A model generated the notes under the pieces. It saw only the letters and a program-made list of their open reading frames with translations. It did no database searches and had not been told where the DNA came from. The position numbers and the translations under genes were made by a program. 64,000 nt of DNA from Geomonas subterranea (GTDB lineage Bacteria; Desulfobacterota; Desulfuromonadia; Geobacterales; Geobacteraceae). The DNA is taken from positions 4,812,501 through 4,876,500 of the forward strand of contig NZ_CP077683.1 in assembly GCF_019063845.1 (NCBI RefSeq), in the 5' to 3' direction. Numbering within the stretch: position 1 is the first letter of the stretch; every line of letters starts with the position of its first letter. Of the stretch, positions 30,225 to 39,476 are shown piece by piece.

Positions 30225-31310
30225 TCACACCCTGAAGCTGCGCTTGCCGTGCGAGGCGAGCCATCCCATCAGCCGTCCCGCCATGTCTGATAGCGGCACC
30301 ACCTCGTCCACCCCTCCCCGGGCGATCGCCTCGCGCGGCATCCCGAACACCACGCAGCTCTCCTCGTCCTGGGCGAAGGTCCTCGCACCCACGCTGTGCA
30401 TCTCCAGCATCCCCGCGGCGCCGTCGTCCCCCATCCCGGTCATGATGATGCCGAGGCTGTTGTCCGCGGCGCAGTTGGCGGCGGACCTAAACAGCACGTC
30501 GACCGAGGGGCGGTGCCTGGATACCGGCGGGCCGTCGTCCAGCGCGATGGTGTAGTTGGCGCCGCTTCTGGCGAGCAGCATGTGGCGGTTCCCCGGCGCG
30601 ATGTAGGCGTGGCCGGGGAGCACCCGCTCGCCGTGCTCCGCTTCCTTGACCGCGAGGGCGCACAGGCCGTCCAGCCGTGCCGCGAAGGTCCGGGTGAAGG
30701 TCTCGGGCATGTGCTGCGTGATCAGTATGGCCGGGCAGTCGGCGGGGAGAGCGGTGAGGAAGACCTTGAGCGCCTCGGTGCCGCCGGTCGAGGACCCGAC
30801 AGCCACGACCTTTTCCGAGGTCGAGAAGTGCTGGTGGCGGTTGGGGAGCACCGCGTCGGCGGAGAGCTTCCGTTCCACCTGCGGGGTGCCCTTGCCCCCC
30901 CCCTTCCTCCTGAAGGCCACGTGGGCGCAGCGGATCTTCTCGGTGAGCTCCTCGGCGTACTCCAAAAGCCCGCTGCGGATGTCGATCTTCGGCTTGGTGA
31001 CGAAGTCGAAAGCGCCCAGTTCCAGCGCCTTCAGGGTCACCGCCGAACTCTTCTCGGTCAGCGATGAGACCATCACCACCGGCATGGGGCGCAGCCTCAT
31101 CAGTTTTTCCAGGAACGCGAGCCCGTCCATCTTGGGCATCTCGACGTCCAGGGTGAGCACGTCCGGGCTCAGTTCCTTGATGCGCTGCCGGGCCGCCAGC
31201 GGGTCCGGTGCCGTCCCCACCACCTGGAGGTCGGGAGCCTGGTTGATGATCTCGGTCAACAGCGACCGGATCAGGGCGGAGTCGTCTATTACCAGCACCT
31301 TTATGGGCAT
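30225..31310 (-). CDS. cheB: Chemotaxis response regulator protein-glutamate methylesterase CheB
   Basis: This is a full-length 361-residue CheB. The N-terminal receiver has Asp in [13 protein letters not shown]; the C-terminal methylesterase has Ser in [10 protein letters not shown], His in TQHMPE and Asp in GMGDDGAAG. It removes methyl groups from, and deamidates, receptor glutamates/glutamines when phosphorylated by CheA, giving adaptation. Its start directly follows the cheD stop (TGA then ATG), so the two are translationally coupled. Confidence 0.95.
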   Translation of the reverse strand: MPIKVLVIDDSALIRSLLTEIINQAPDLQVVGTAPDPLAARQRIKELSPDVLTLDVEMPKMDGLAFLEKLMRLRPMPVVMVSSLTEKSSAVTLKALELGAFDFVTKPKIDIRSGLLEYAEELTEKIRCAHVAFRRKGGGKGTPQVERKLSADAVLPNRHQHFSTSEKVVAVGSSTGGTEALKVFLTALPADCPAILITQHMPETFTRTFAARLDGLCALAVKEAEHGERVLPGHAYIAPGNRHMLLARSGANYTIALDDGPPVSRHRPSVDVLFRSAANCAADNSLGIIMTGMGDDGAAGMLEMHSVGARTFAQDEESCVVFGMPREAIARGGVDEVVPLSDMAGRLMGWLASHGKRSFRV

Positions 31311-31895
31311 TCAGTGTCTTCCTGCGTGCAGGGCGCGCATCCTTTTCACCAGGGCGCGGCCGGTTTTGGGAAAGAAAATCACCTTCCTGGGGCAGCACTC
31401 CCCGAGGTCCGAGGCGATGATCGGTATCCCCTGTTTCTTCAGGTAATCAACAGCGAAGGCGGCGTTGTTGCCGCCGATGTCGGTGCTGCTCTCCATCACC
31501 CGCCCGGCTCCGAAGATCTTCGCCGCGAGCCGCCTGCGGTTGGCGCCGAGAAGCTCGAGCTGCTCCAAAAGGCGACGCATTGCGCAGGCACCGTAACGGG
31601 CGCAGTTTCCGGAGCTGTCGTCGCAGGCACCCGAGCAGGGGGTGGCGCTCCCTCCCTGGACCAGTTCCGGCAGCATGAAATGGTTCATCCCCCCGACGCC
31701 GAGCTCCAGGTCGTACAGGCATACCGAGACGCAGGAGCCGAGCAGGGTGGTGATGGCCACGGCCTCGCCGGTGGCGTAGAATTCCCCCGCCACGATCTTC
31801 ACCGCCACCGTCTTGAATTCCGGGTCGAAGTAGCTGAGCCGTCCCTGGCCCGGGTGCCTCGGTCGCTTCCCCCCTGTTTTCCTCCTGTGCGGCAC
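31311..31895 (-). CDS. cheD: Chemoreceptor glutamine deamidase CheD
   Basis: This 194-residue protein matches CheD. The catalytic Cys lies in TTLLGSCVSVCLYD, His in GGMNHFMLPE, and the AAKIFGAGRVM segment is conserved. CheD deamidates receptor glutamines and in some species interacts with CheC. The GTG at 31895 lies two bases after the cheR stop and has GAGGAG upstream, which decides the start; the open frame extends further only as an antisense-quality reading over cheR. A Cys-rich insert (CSGACDDSSGNCARYGAC) between the catalytic residues is notable and could bind metal. Confidence 0.9.
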   Translation of the reverse strand: MPHRRKTGGKRPRHPGQGRLSYFDPEFKTVAVKIVAGEFYATGEAVAITTLLGSCVSVCLYDLELGVGGMNHFMLPELVQGGSATPCSGACDDSSGNCARYGACAMRRLLEQLELLGANRRRLAAKIFGAGRVMESSTDIGGNNAAFAVDYLKKQGIPIIASDLGECCPRKVIFFPKTGRALVKRMRALHAGRH

Positions 31896-31897
31896 CG

Positions 31898-32809
31898 TCA
31901 GCTCCTCAAGGCGTAGGTGGTGTTGCCGCAGACCCGGAACAGTTCCTGGGCGTGGTGCAGGCTCTCCGAGTGCCCCACGAACAAGAGCCCGTCCGGGTGC
32001 AGCACCCGGGAGATCCGCTCCAGGACGGCGAGCTGGGTCGGCCGGTCGAAATAGATCATCACGTTGCGACAGAAGATGAAGTCGAACTTCCCGCGCATGG
32101 GCCACTGCTCGTCCAGGAGGTTGAGCCTCTTGAAGGTCACCACCCGGCGCAGTTCCTCCTTCACCCTGATGAACCCGTCGTTGTTTCCCTCACCCTTCAG
32201 GAAGAAGCGTTTCCGGTACGGTTCCGGGATCTTGGGGAGCTGGTCCACCGGGTAGACCCCTTCGTCCCCCCTGCCGAGGACGTTGGTGTCGATGTCGGTG
32301 GCCAGGATGCTGACCCCCACCCCCGCCGGCAGCGCGTCCAGCGCCGTCATCGCAATGGAGTAGGGCTCCTCGCCGGTGGACGAGGCGCAGCTCCATATGG
32401 TCACCTGCTTCCGGTCCCGCTGCTGGCGCAGGCGCTCGGAAAGAAGCCGGAAATGGTGAGGCTCGCGGAAGAAGGAGGTCATGTTGGTGGTGAGGGCGTT
32501 GATGAACGCCTCCACTTCCTGGGGATCTCCGCTTTCCACCAGGTCGAGGTACTGCGCGAAGCTCTCCACCCCCCTGGCCCGCAGCCGGCGCGCCAGCCGG
32601 CTGTAGACCATGTCCATCTTGCCGGGCGCGAGTGAAATCCCGGCGTTACGGTAGATGAAGCCGCGCACCCGGGCGAAGTCGTCCGCGGTGAAGCGGTACT
32701 GGAAGTTATTCCACCCCTGCTCCGTGGCGCCGTTAGCCGTGGCGCTTCCCCCCCCCCTCAGGTGGCGCGCCACCTCCGTGCGTACTAGGGGGCTCAGAAT
32801 TCCTTCCAA
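31898..32809 (-). CDS. cheR: Chemotaxis protein methyltransferase CheR
   Basis: This 303-residue enzyme methylates receptor glutamates with SAM. An N-terminal helical domain (about 37-105) contains [13 protein letters not shown]. The methyltransferase domain shows [24 protein letters not shown] and [14 protein letters not shown]. The start overlaps the end of the receptor gene by 16 bases; a later start cannot be excluded because the first 35 residues ([14 protein letters not shown]) are unconserved. The upstream receptor ends in a CheR-docking pentapeptide. Confidence 0.93.
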   Translation of the reverse strand: MEGILSPLVRTEVARHLRGGGSATANGATEQGWNNFQYRFTADDFARVRGFIYRNAGISLAPGKMDMVYSRLARRLRARGVESFAQYLDLVESGDPQEVEAFINALTTNMTSFFREPHHFRLLSERLRQQRDRKQVTIWSCASSTGEEPYSIAMTALDALPAGVGVSILATDIDTNVLGRGDEGVYPVDQLPKIPEPYRKRFFLKGEGNNDGFIRVKEELRRVVTFKRLNLLDEQWPMRGKFDFIFCRNVMIYFDRPTQLAVLERISRVLHPDGLLFVGHSESLHHAQELFRVCGNTTYALRS

Positions 32810-34536
32810 TCATCGTCCGCCTCGGCGGACTCGGAGGCCCGGGACAGACGCTGGTCCTGCGTTTTCCCCCCTGCCGCCATCGCTACGGGTTTCACCTTTT
32901 TTTCCTGGGGCTTGGGCTTTGCCGCCGCGTGGGTCAACCTGCGCTTCTCCGAGGAGGGAGGGGGCGCCGCCTTGTTTCCCTGCTCCAGGGTGAAACGCGC
33001 CACTACGGCCACCAGCTGCTGGGCCTGGTCCTCGAGGGATTCGGCGGCGGCCGCCGCCTCCTCGACCAGCGCCGCGTTTTGCTGGGTGACGTCGTCCATC
33101 TGGGTGATGGCGGTGTTGACCTGCTCGATGCCGCTCGACTGTTCCAGCGAGGCGGCCGAGATCTCTGCCATGATGTCGGTCACCCTCTTGATGCTAGTGA
33201 CGATGTCCTGGGTGGTGCGCCCCGCCTCTTCGACCAGGCGGCTGCCGTCCTGCACCTTCGAGACGGAATCCTCGATGAGCGCCTTGATCTCCTTGGCCGC
33301 CGCGGCGCTTCGCTGGGCGAGGCTCCTCACCTCGGCCGCGACCACGGCGAAGCCTCTCCCCTGTTCGCCGGCGCGCGCCGCCTCGACCGCGGCGTTCAGG
33401 GCGAGGATGTTGGTCTGGAAGGCGATGCCGTCGATGACGCCTATGATGTCCGAGATCTTCTTGGAGCTGTCGGTGATGCTCTCCATGGTGCGCACCACAC
33501 GGTTGATCACCTCGCCCCCCTTGACCGCCACGCCGCTGGCATTGATGGCGAGCTGGTTCGCCGCCTGGGCGTTGTCGGCGTTCTGCTTCACGGTGGAGGT
33601 GAGCTCCTCCATGCTGGAGGCGGTTTCCTCGAGGGCGCTCGCCTGCTCCTCGGTGCGCTGGGAGAGGTCGGCGTTCCCCGCCGCGATCTCCTCGGTCGCC
33701 GTGGCGATCGATTCGGCGCCGTTTCTCACGTCGCCCACGATGTGCGCGAGCCCCTCGTTCATATCCTTGAGCGAGGAGAGGAGCTCCCCGGTCTCGTCCT
33801 CGCTGTTCACGGTGATGTGGGCGGTGAGATCGCCCGAGGCGATGCGCCGCGACGCCGCGATGGCCTGGTCGAGCGCCTCCTTGATCTTGCGCGCGACGAA
33901 CCAGGCGAAGAGGAAGATGACCACGGCAAGGAGCGCGGTGCCGCCGATGATCTGCCACTTCATCTTGTTCATCTCGGCCGTGACGGTGTCGACGTAGATG
34001 CCGCTGCCAACGATCCAGCCCCACTCCTTCATCAGCATGACGTAGGAGATCTTCGGGACCGGCACCGTGGAGCCGGGCTTGGCCCACATGTAGTCGACCA
34101 CCCCTTCGCCCTTTTCCTTGCAGACGTTGACGAACTCGACGTAGAGCCTTTTGCCGTTGGGGTCCTTGTTGTCGTACTGGGTCTTGCCCACCAGCTCCGG
34201 CTTGATCGGGTGCATGAGCACCTTGGTGTCCATGTCGTTGACCCAGAAGTACTCGTTCCCCTGGTACCTCATCTCGGAGATCTGCTTCAGGGCGTCGGCC
34301 TGCGCCTGCTGCAGGGTCTTTCTCCCCTCCTTCACCGCGTTCTGGTTCGCCGTCAGGACGTCGTAGGCCACGTCGACCACCGCCTTGGTGGCCTGGATCT
34401 TCTCGTCCATCAGCTTGTTCTGCATGAAGGGGAGCACGTAGAGCATGACGCCGAGCACCATCATGACGATGGTGGCCACCGAGATGCTCAGTATCTTGGT
34501 CAGGATCTTCCAGTCTTTGAATCGCACCGTTTTCAT
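32794..34536 (-). CDS. Methyl-accepting chemotaxis protein
   Basis: This 580-residue transmembrane receptor has TM1 (about 13-35), a single Cache-type periplasmic domain (about 40-190, with [17 protein letters not shown]), TM2 (about 193-214), a HAMP domain, and a signalling coiled coil with the hairpin tip [41 protein letters not shown]. After a basic, Pro-rich linker it ends DWKEF, matching the xWxxF pentapeptide that tethers CheR/CheB in some receptors. Ligands of this Cache type are often small organic acids, but none can be assigned here. Confidence 0.94.
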   Translation of the reverse strand: MKTVRFKDWKILTKILSISVATIVMMVLGVMLYVLPFMQNKLMDEKIQATKAVVDVAYDVLTANQNAVKEGRKTLQQAQADALKQISEMRYQGNEYFWVNDMDTKVLMHPIKPELVGKTQYDNKDPNGKRLYVEFVNVCKEKGEGVVDYMWAKPGSTVPVPKISYVMLMKEWGWIVGSGIYVDTVTAEMNKMKWQIIGGTALLAVVIFLFAWFVARKIKEALDQAIAASRRIASGDLTAHITVNSEDETGELLSSLKDMNEGLAHIVGDVRNGAESIATATEEIAAGNADLSQRTEEQASALEETASSMEELTSTVKQNADNAQAANQLAINASGVAVKGGEVINRVVRTMESITDSSKKISDIIGVIDGIAFQTNILALNAAVEAARAGEQGRGFAVVAAEVRSLAQRSAAAAKEIKALIEDSVSKVQDGSRLVEEAGRTTQDIVTSIKRVTDIMAEISAASLEQSSGIEQVNTAITQMDDVTQQNAALVEEAAAAAESLEDQAQQLVAVVARFTLEQGNKAAPPPSSEKRRLTHAAAKPKPQEKKVKPVAMAAGGKTQDQRLSRASESAEADDDWKEF

Positions 34537-35057
34537 AGGTTCACCGCCTCTTTCTGAGTATTCTCCACGCTACTGTCAACGATTTGCAGCTCGTCGCTGC
34601 CGATCAGTTTTTCGATATCCACGAGGATCAGCATTTCGTCGTTCAGGGTCCCAAGCCCGGTGATGTAGCGGGTGTCGAGCGATGCCCCGAGCTCGGGAGC
34701 CGGCTTGATGCTTGCCGCCGGGAGCGCCACCACGTCCGAGACGCCGTCCACCACGATCCCCACCACCTTGTTCAGCACGTTTATGATGATGACCACGGTG
34801 AACTCGTGGTAGGTCGCCTCGCCGACGTTGAACTTGATGCGCAGGTCGACGATCGGGACGATCACCCCGCGCAGGTTGATGACCCCCTTGATGAAGGCGG
34901 GGGTGTTGGCGATGCGCGTGACGCAGTCGTACCCCCTTATTTCCTGGACCTTCAGTATGTCGATCCCGTAACTCTCGTTCCCCAGGGTGAAGGTGAGGTA
35001 TTCCGAACCCCCCTCCGTCGCCTGTTGTTCCACCGCGTTGCCCTGTGCCGTCTGCAT
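34533..35057 (-). CDS. cheW: Chemotaxis coupling protein CheW
   Basis: This 174-residue adaptor links CheA to receptors. CheW hallmarks include [49 protein letters not shown] and [11 protein letters not shown]. The ATG at 35057 lies inside a longer open frame antisense to nothing useful; the homology begins right after it. It overlaps the receptor start by four bases (ATGA) and follows cheA by 26 bases. Confidence 0.95.
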   Translation of the reverse strand: MQTAQGNAVEQQATEGGSEYLTFTLGNESYGIDILKVQEIRGYDCVTRIANTPAFIKGVINLRGVIVPIVDLRIKFNVGEATYHEFTVVIIINVLNKVVGIVVDGVSDVVALPAASIKPAPELGASLDTRYITGLGTLNDEMLILVDIEKLIGSDELQIVDSSVENTQKEAVNL

Positions 35058-35083
35058 GATGTGTTGCCTCCTTTGCGCTACTT

Positions 35084-37132
35084 CTAGAGCCTCTTGTGCA
35101 TCGCGAACAGTTCGGGGAGGTCCAGGATGAGCGCCACGCGGCCGTCCCCGAGGATGGTGGCCCCCGCGCTCCCTTCGACCCGGCGGTAGTTGGTCTCGAT
35201 GCTCTTCACCACGACCTGCTGCTCGTCCAGGAGCGCGTCGACCAGGATACCCCCTCTTTCCCCGTCCGCCTCCACCAGCACCACGATGCCGCGCTGCGGC
35301 TCGCTCACCTCCGCCTCGAGGTTGAAGATGCGGTGCAGCTTGATGATGGGGAGGTACTCTCCCCGCACCTGGACCACTTCGCGGCCGTTCACGCTCTTCA
35401 ACTGCCCGGCCTTGGGTTGCAGCGACTCGATCACCATGTTGAGCGGTATGATGAACTTCTCCTCCCCGACCGCGACCGAGAGACCCTCCAGGATCGCCAG
35501 GGTGAGCGGCAGGCTGATGGTGAAGCGCGCCCCCCGCCCCGCCTCCGAGACGATCTGCACGCGCCCGCCGATGGCCTGGACGTTCTTGATGACCACGTCC
35601 ATCCCCACCCCCCGCCCGGAGAGGTCGGTCACCTCGCTGGCCGTGGAGAATCCGGGCGCGAAGATGAGCTGCCAGACCTCCTCGTCGCTCATGCTCTCGG
35701 AGCAGGGGATGCCGCACTCGAGCGCCTTCTCGAGGATCCTCTCCCGGTTCAGGCCGGCGCCGTCGTCGGTCACGTCGATGACGATCCTACCCCCCACCTG
35801 GGAGGCGGAAAGCAGCAGTGTCCCCACCGGGCTCTTGCCGCAGGCGGCCCGCCGTTCCGGCGTCTCCAGCCCGTGGTCCAGCGCGTTGCGCACCAGGTGT
35901 CCCAGCGGATCGGCGATCTTCTCGATGAGGCCGCGGTCCAGTTCCGTGCTGTCGCCTGTGGTCTTCAGCTCGACCTGCTTGCCGAGCTTGGCGGCGGTTT
36001 CACGCACCAGGCGCGGGAAACGGTTGAAGACGATGCTGATCGGCACGAGCCGGATGGACATCACAGTTCCCTGCAGGTCGCGGGTATTGCGCTCCAGTTG
36101 GGCGAGGCCGCGCTGCAGCGTCTGGTGCAGGATGGGGTCGAGTCCCACCGCGATCTGGCTCAGCATGGCCTGGGTGATCAGGAGCTCCCCGATCTGGTTC
36201 ACCAGCTGGTCCACCTTGGTCACGTTGACCCTGATGGAGGATTCCGTCTCGCTGCCGCGCCTGCCGAAGGCGCCGGGAGCGGTCTCGTTGCCGTCGTAGG
36301 CGCGCCTGCCGGGGGAGGGGAGAAGGGGCTGCTCGGGTGCAGGCTCTCCCGCCGGGGCGCGCCGGTCCACGAGCTCCTCCTCGATGTGAAGCTGCTCTTC
36401 GTCCGCCACGAACATGAACACGTCGAGCAGCTGGTCGCGGCTGGCGCGGGTCAGCAGCGAAAAGTCCCAGCGGGTGATGCAGCGCTCCGGGTCGAGCTCC
36501 GCCAGGTCGGGGGTGTCCATGAGCTGCGCGGCGCAGGTAAATTCCCCAGGCTCGGCGAGGTCCGTGAGCTCGGAGATGATGCTCTCCATCCGGATCCCCC
36601 TCGCGAAAATCTCGGGATCGGGGGTGAAGGCGAGGCGGCAGCGGCGCGGCAGGAACTCCTCTTCCTGCGTGGCAGATGCCTCCTGCCCCGTTCCCGGGGC
36701 GACCTCCTGATCATGGGCGCCCGTGTCGGTGACCTGCTGCAACCTGGCCCGCACCCGGTCGATGGCCTCCTGGTCCACTGCCTTTCCCTCGCGATGCCAG
36801 GCGAGTTGCATGGCGATGGCGTCTCCGGCCTCGAGGAAGAGGTCGATCATGCCGGGAGTGAAGGGGATCTCCTGGTTTCTCAGCCGGTCCAGAAGGGACT
36901 CCATGACGTGCGTCACCACGGTCATGTCCTGGAAGCCGAAAATCCCGGCTCCCCCCTTGATGGAGTGGGCGGCGCGGAAGATGGCGTTCATCTGCTCGTG
37001 GTCGGGTTCCCTGTCGCCAAGAGAGATGAGGATCTGCTCCATCTCGGCCAGGTTCTCCGCGCACTCCTCGAAGAAGACTTCGTTGAAGCGGTTCAGGTCG
37101 ACGCTGCTGTTTTCCCCTTTGGGAGTTGCCAT
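35084..37132 (-). CDS. cheA: Chemotaxis histidine kinase CheA
   Basis: This kinase has an HPt domain at the N-terminus (phosphoacceptor His56 in [12 protein letters not shown]). A second region at about 175-270 ([14 protein letters not shown]...) resembles a P2-like regulatory domain. They are followed by the dimerisation helices, HATPase ([27 protein letters not shown]) and a CheW-like P5 domain at about 545-680. From ATG 37132 it has 682 residues; a GTG at 37165, overlapping the STAS stop, would add eleven. The ATG is preferred because AAAGGA lies upstream at normal spacing. It is the central kinase of the operon. Confidence 0.95.
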   Translation of the reverse strand: MATPKGENSSVDLNRFNEVFFEECAENLAEMEQILISLGDREPDHEQMNAIFRAAHSIKGGAGIFGFQDMTVVTHVMESLLDRLRNQEIPFTPGMIDLFLEAGDAIAMQLAWHREGKAVDQEAIDRVRARLQQVTDTGAHDQEVAPGTGQEASATQEEEFLPRRCRLAFTPDPEIFARGIRMESIISELTDLAEPGEFTCAAQLMDTPDLAELDPERCITRWDFSLLTRASRDQLLDVFMFVADEEQLHIEEELVDRRAPAGEPAPEQPLLPSPGRRAYDGNETAPGAFGRRGSETESSIRVNVTKVDQLVNQIGELLITQAMLSQIAVGLDPILHQTLQRGLAQLERNTRDLQGTVMSIRLVPISIVFNRFPRLVRETAAKLGKQVELKTTGDSTELDRGLIEKIADPLGHLVRNALDHGLETPERRAACGKSPVGTLLLSASQVGGRIVIDVTDDGAGLNRERILEKALECGIPCSESMSDEEVWQLIFAPGFSTASEVTDLSGRGVGMDVVIKNVQAIGGRVQIVSEAGRGARFTISLPLTLAILEGLSVAVGEEKFIIPLNMVIESLQPKAGQLKSVNGREVVQVRGEYLPIIKLHRIFNLEAEVSEPQRGIVVLVEADGERGGILVDALLDEQQVVVKSIETNYRRVEGSAGATILGDGRVALILDLPELFAMHKRL

Positions 37133-37161
37133 GCCGGTTCCTTTGCTCTCTTCCACCTGTT

Positions 37162-37476
37162 TCACGGTTCGGGCTGCGCTGCCAGAAGGTCATGGAAGCC
37201 CAGGGCCTCGATCTGCTCGCTGAGGGCTGGGGGGGGCGCTGCCAGGAGGGGGGCGGTGCCGCGACGCTTCAGGTTTTCCAGAAAAAGCGCGAGCAACTGG
37301 CAACCGCAGGCGTCGATGTCGCTCACCCGTGACAGGTCGATGGTCGTCTGTGCCGGGGTGGGCGTCACCCCGTCAAGGCGCCCCACCAGGAACTGGTGTA
37401 ACTCCCGCGCGCGCTCCACCGTAAAGGGGCCTTCGGGGATGATGTTTGCATTATTAACAAAAACTTTTTTGCCCAA
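37162..37476 (-). CDS. STAS domain protein (anti-sigma factor antagonist-like)
   Basis: This 104-residue protein has a STAS fold similar to SpoIIAA: TTIDLSRVSDIDACGCQLLALFLENLKRRG, with Asp-Ala-Cys where SpoIIAA has its phosphorylated Ser. The phosphorylatable Ser is therefore replaced and the switch may be different or lost. It starts at TTG 37476 with AAAGG upstream and is the first gene of the chemosensory operon, about 75 bases after a sigma-28 promoter. Such STAS genes head several Geobacter-type and myxobacterial chemosensory operons. Confidence 0.8.
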   Translation of the reverse strand: MGKKVFVNNANIIPEGPFTVERARELHQFLVGRLDGVTPTPAQTTIDLSRVSDIDACGCQLLALFLENLKRRGTAPLLAAPPPALSEQIEALGFHDLLAAQPEP

Positions 37477-37559
37477 TTTTTATCGCCTTTACAATGGGTT
37501 CGCGTTCTGGCTGGACTTCACGTTGAAAAGAAACAACCAATGTTATATGTGTAAGGATA

Positions 37560-37586
37560 GTATCGGCAAGGGCGGCGCTTACTTTA
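37560..37586 (-). promoter_or_regulatory. Sigma-28 (FliA) promoter of the chemosensory operon
   Basis: On the minus strand TAAAGTAA is followed after exactly eleven bases by GCCGATAC. The FliA consensus is TAAAGTTT-N11-GCCGATAA, so the -10 matches 7 of 8 and the -35 matches 6 of 8 with ideal spacing. A weaker sigma-70-like pair (TTGCCG-N16-TATAAC, 37542-37569) overlaps it. Confidence 0.75.
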
Positions 37587-37721
37587 GTGGTTTTGTGGTA
37601 GGCAAGGGATTTCCCGATCCGCGGCATCTTTACTGACAGAGGGGGAAAATGGGGGGGCGATGTGCCGCTTGTGGGGGGGGGAGGCGAAAGCTCGGCGTGG
37701 AGCTCGCGGCGATGACGGCGG

Positions 37722-39224
37722 CTAGCGTGGGACGGCGGTTTTCTCGAAGACCTTGGCGACCTGATCCGAGTACACCAGTCTCCATTCGCTTCGTTGCTGC
37801 AGGAACCTGGCGAAGTCGGAATCGGCTTCGAACATGATCCAGGTGATGCCGTAGCGCTCCAGCACCTGGTCCCATCCCGGCCGGAAGGCGATGATCTCGT
37901 TGTATTCCCTGAGGCGCCGGGCTCCGTACATGTCCAGCCTGCCGTCGATGAAGACCCGGCAGTCGGGATAGCCGCGGTAGATGAGGTAGTCCCCGAACTC
38001 GTCGCTGTTGAAGACCCTTCCCTTGATTCCGGTGCGCAACACGAATTCGCAGGCGTCCACGGGCATCAGCCGGCGGTCGAAGGCATGGTGGAAGAGTCCG
38101 CCGGTTGCGGCCGCCGTCACGACCGCCAGGGCCACGGCTCCCCACAGGGGGGGGAGGGGGCGCCGCTCGAGGCGGCCGAGACGGACGGAAACCTCCCTCA
38201 GCGCGCGCCCGCACCTCCCGCCCCCTTCCCGCCCCAGTTCGCCGAGCCGGGCCGCCAGCACCGGTGCCGTCACCAGGCCGAAGAGGGGGATGTAGCGCAC
38301 GGAGGTGAGGGCCATGTAGCCAAAGCCCAACACCAGCAGCAGTTCCGTCGGCTCGGTTTTTTTCGGCGACAGCGCGAAGAGGGCGATCAGGAGGAGCAGC
38401 AGGCAGTTGAAGGGAAGCCAGCCGTGAATGGACGGGGGGAGAAACTCTGCCACGTGATCCATCAGGTAGCGGTCCGAGACGAGCCTGAGCGGGAACAGCA
38501 AGAGGCGCCACCCGTACGGGTTGACCAGCGCCGCGACCAGGCAGGCCAGCAGCACCGCGCCAAGCTCCCCCCCCTTTTTCCGTGCGGCGCGGCGATCGCC
38601 GGTGCCGCCGGCCATCCCCGCCGCCGTTCCCGCAAGGTAGGCGGCCAGGAGCAGAAAACCGGCGGCGAAGCCGCCGTGCAGGTTCACCCACAGCAGCATG
38701 AGCGGCGGCAGCAGCCATAGGGACCTCCCCCCCTCTCTGCGCCAGCTCTCCAACCGGTGGTGAAAAACGACCAGGAACAGGAAGGTGAAGAGGTGCGGCC
38801 GCGCCAGCCAGTGCATCTGCGAGCAGACGAGGGTGGCGAGCGTCACCGCCGTCGCCGTGAGGATGCCCGCCCGGTAGCTTACCAGGGCGCGAAACAGCAG
38901 CCGGAAGGTCACCGCCAGCAGCAGCGCGTACAGCGCCACGACGCCGCTCATCCCGGCGGCCTGGTGCGACAGCGCCATGACCGCCTCCGCGAGCCATTCG
39001 TGGGCGGTCCAGGGGAGCGCCGGGGCGTGCTGCGAGAATATGTCGAAGCGGGGGACCGCGCGGGTCCGGAGGATCTCCTCGCCGGCGCGGATGTGGAAGC
39101 CGGTGTCTCCATCGAGCAGCAGCGGGGAAGGGGAGGTGAAGAACAGCGCGCAGAGCAGCGTGACCAGGAGCAGGTCGGCGATCGGTGGGACCAGGTACCG
39201 TGTCAGGTGGCGCGGGCTCTTCAT
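37722..39224 (-). CDS. Multipass membrane protein (glycosyltransferase-like)
   Basis: This protein of about 500 residues has roughly ten to twelve hydrophobic segments and an extracytoplasmic loop with DGDTGFHIRAGEEILRT...FDIFSQHAPALPWTAHEWLAE near the start. It ends in a soluble domain (RVFNSDEFGDYLIYRGYPDCRVFIDGRLDMYG). That layout is typical of uncharacterised GT-C-like glycosyltransferases of bacterial envelopes. Starts at 39242 or 39224 are both possible; the latter begins at MKSPRHL just before the first membrane helix. It lies downstream of the Tad genes on the same strand and may glycosylate a surface product. The function is not proven. Confidence 0.75.
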   Translation of the reverse strand: MKSPRHLTRYLVPPIADLLLVTLLCALFFTSPSPLLLDGDTGFHIRAGEEILRTRAVPRFDIFSQHAPALPWTAHEWLAEAVMALSHQAAGMSGVVALYALLLAVTFRLLFRALVSYRAGILTATAVTLATLVCSQMHWLARPHLFTFLFLVVFHHRLESWRREGGRSLWLLPPLMLLWVNLHGGFAAGFLLLAAYLAGTAAGMAGGTGDRRAARKKGGELGAVLLACLVAALVNPYGWRLLLFPLRLVSDRYLMDHVAEFLPPSIHGWLPFNCLLLLLIALFALSPKKTEPTELLLVLGFGYMALTSVRYIPLFGLVTAPVLAARLGELGREGGGRCGRALREVSVRLGRLERRPLPPLWGAVALAVVTAAATGGLFHHAFDRRLMPVDACEFVLRTGIKGRVFNSDEFGDYLIYRGYPDCRVFIDGRLDMYGARRLREYNEIIAFRPGWDQVLERYGITWIMFEADSDFARFLQQRSEWRLVYSDQVAKVFEKTAVPR

Positions 39225-39302
39225 GCGGGTCCCAGGCGGCATATCTCGTTGAAAGGGGAGCCCGGAAGCCGTGTGGCTAGCGGGGGGGAGGGGGCGATGG
39301 AG

Positions 39303-39334
39303 CCCCTTGCCGGCGTCCTGCATGCCGGCAAGGG
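39303..39334 (-). terminator. Hairpin downstream of the 27-residue ORF
   Basis: CCCTTGCCGGC and GCCGGCAAGGG form an 11-bp stem with a nine-base loop ten bases after the small ORF stop. No T run follows on the minus strand, so it may be an attenuator or an mRNA-stabilising hairpin rather than a full terminator. Confidence 0.5.
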
Positions 39335-39343
39335 AGGTGGCGC

Positions 39344-39427
39344 TTACTTCTTGGCGAGTCTCGCGTAAGTCAGTGCCAGTTGGACGGAGATTATCAGCAG
39401 GATGAACGTGTTGAAGTCGACTTTCAT
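39344..39427 (-). CDS. 27-residue single-helix membrane peptide
   Basis: A very short ORF encodes a start Met, a charged N-terminus (MKVDF), a hydrophobic helix (NTFILLIISVQLALTYA) and a basic tail (RLAKK). It is preceded by an exceptionally good Shine-Dalgarno, AAGGAGGTGATCC, complementary to the whole 16S 3' tail, seven bases from the ATG. It lies about 50 bases after tadC on the same strand, followed by a hairpin. The strength of the translation signal is the main evidence that it is real. The function is unknown; it could be a small subunit or regulator of the Tad apparatus or of the following membrane protein. Confidence 0.6.
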   Translation of the reverse strand: MKVDFNTFILLIISVQLALTYARLAKK

Positions 39428-39428
39428 G

Positions 39429-39441
39429 GGATCACCTCCTT
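39429..39441 (-). promoter_or_regulatory. Extended Shine-Dalgarno of the 27-residue ORF
   Basis: AAGGAGGTGATCC on the minus strand matches the complement of the conserved 16S rRNA 3' end over 13 bases. This decides that the short ORF at 39344-39427 is translated. Confidence 0.6.
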
Positions 39442-39476
39442 GGATGAGAGTGTGCTTCGGGTGCTGCGTGGTGCGG

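Noticed and set aside
37549-37636. Short plus-strand ORF in the che promoter region
   Set aside because: It lacks a ribosome-binding site and overlaps the sigma-28 promoter; no conservation argument is available.
34557-39368. Long plus-strand frames antisense to cheA and the membrane protein
   Set aside because: They are codon-bias shadows in GC-rich DNA, without start signals or family resemblance.
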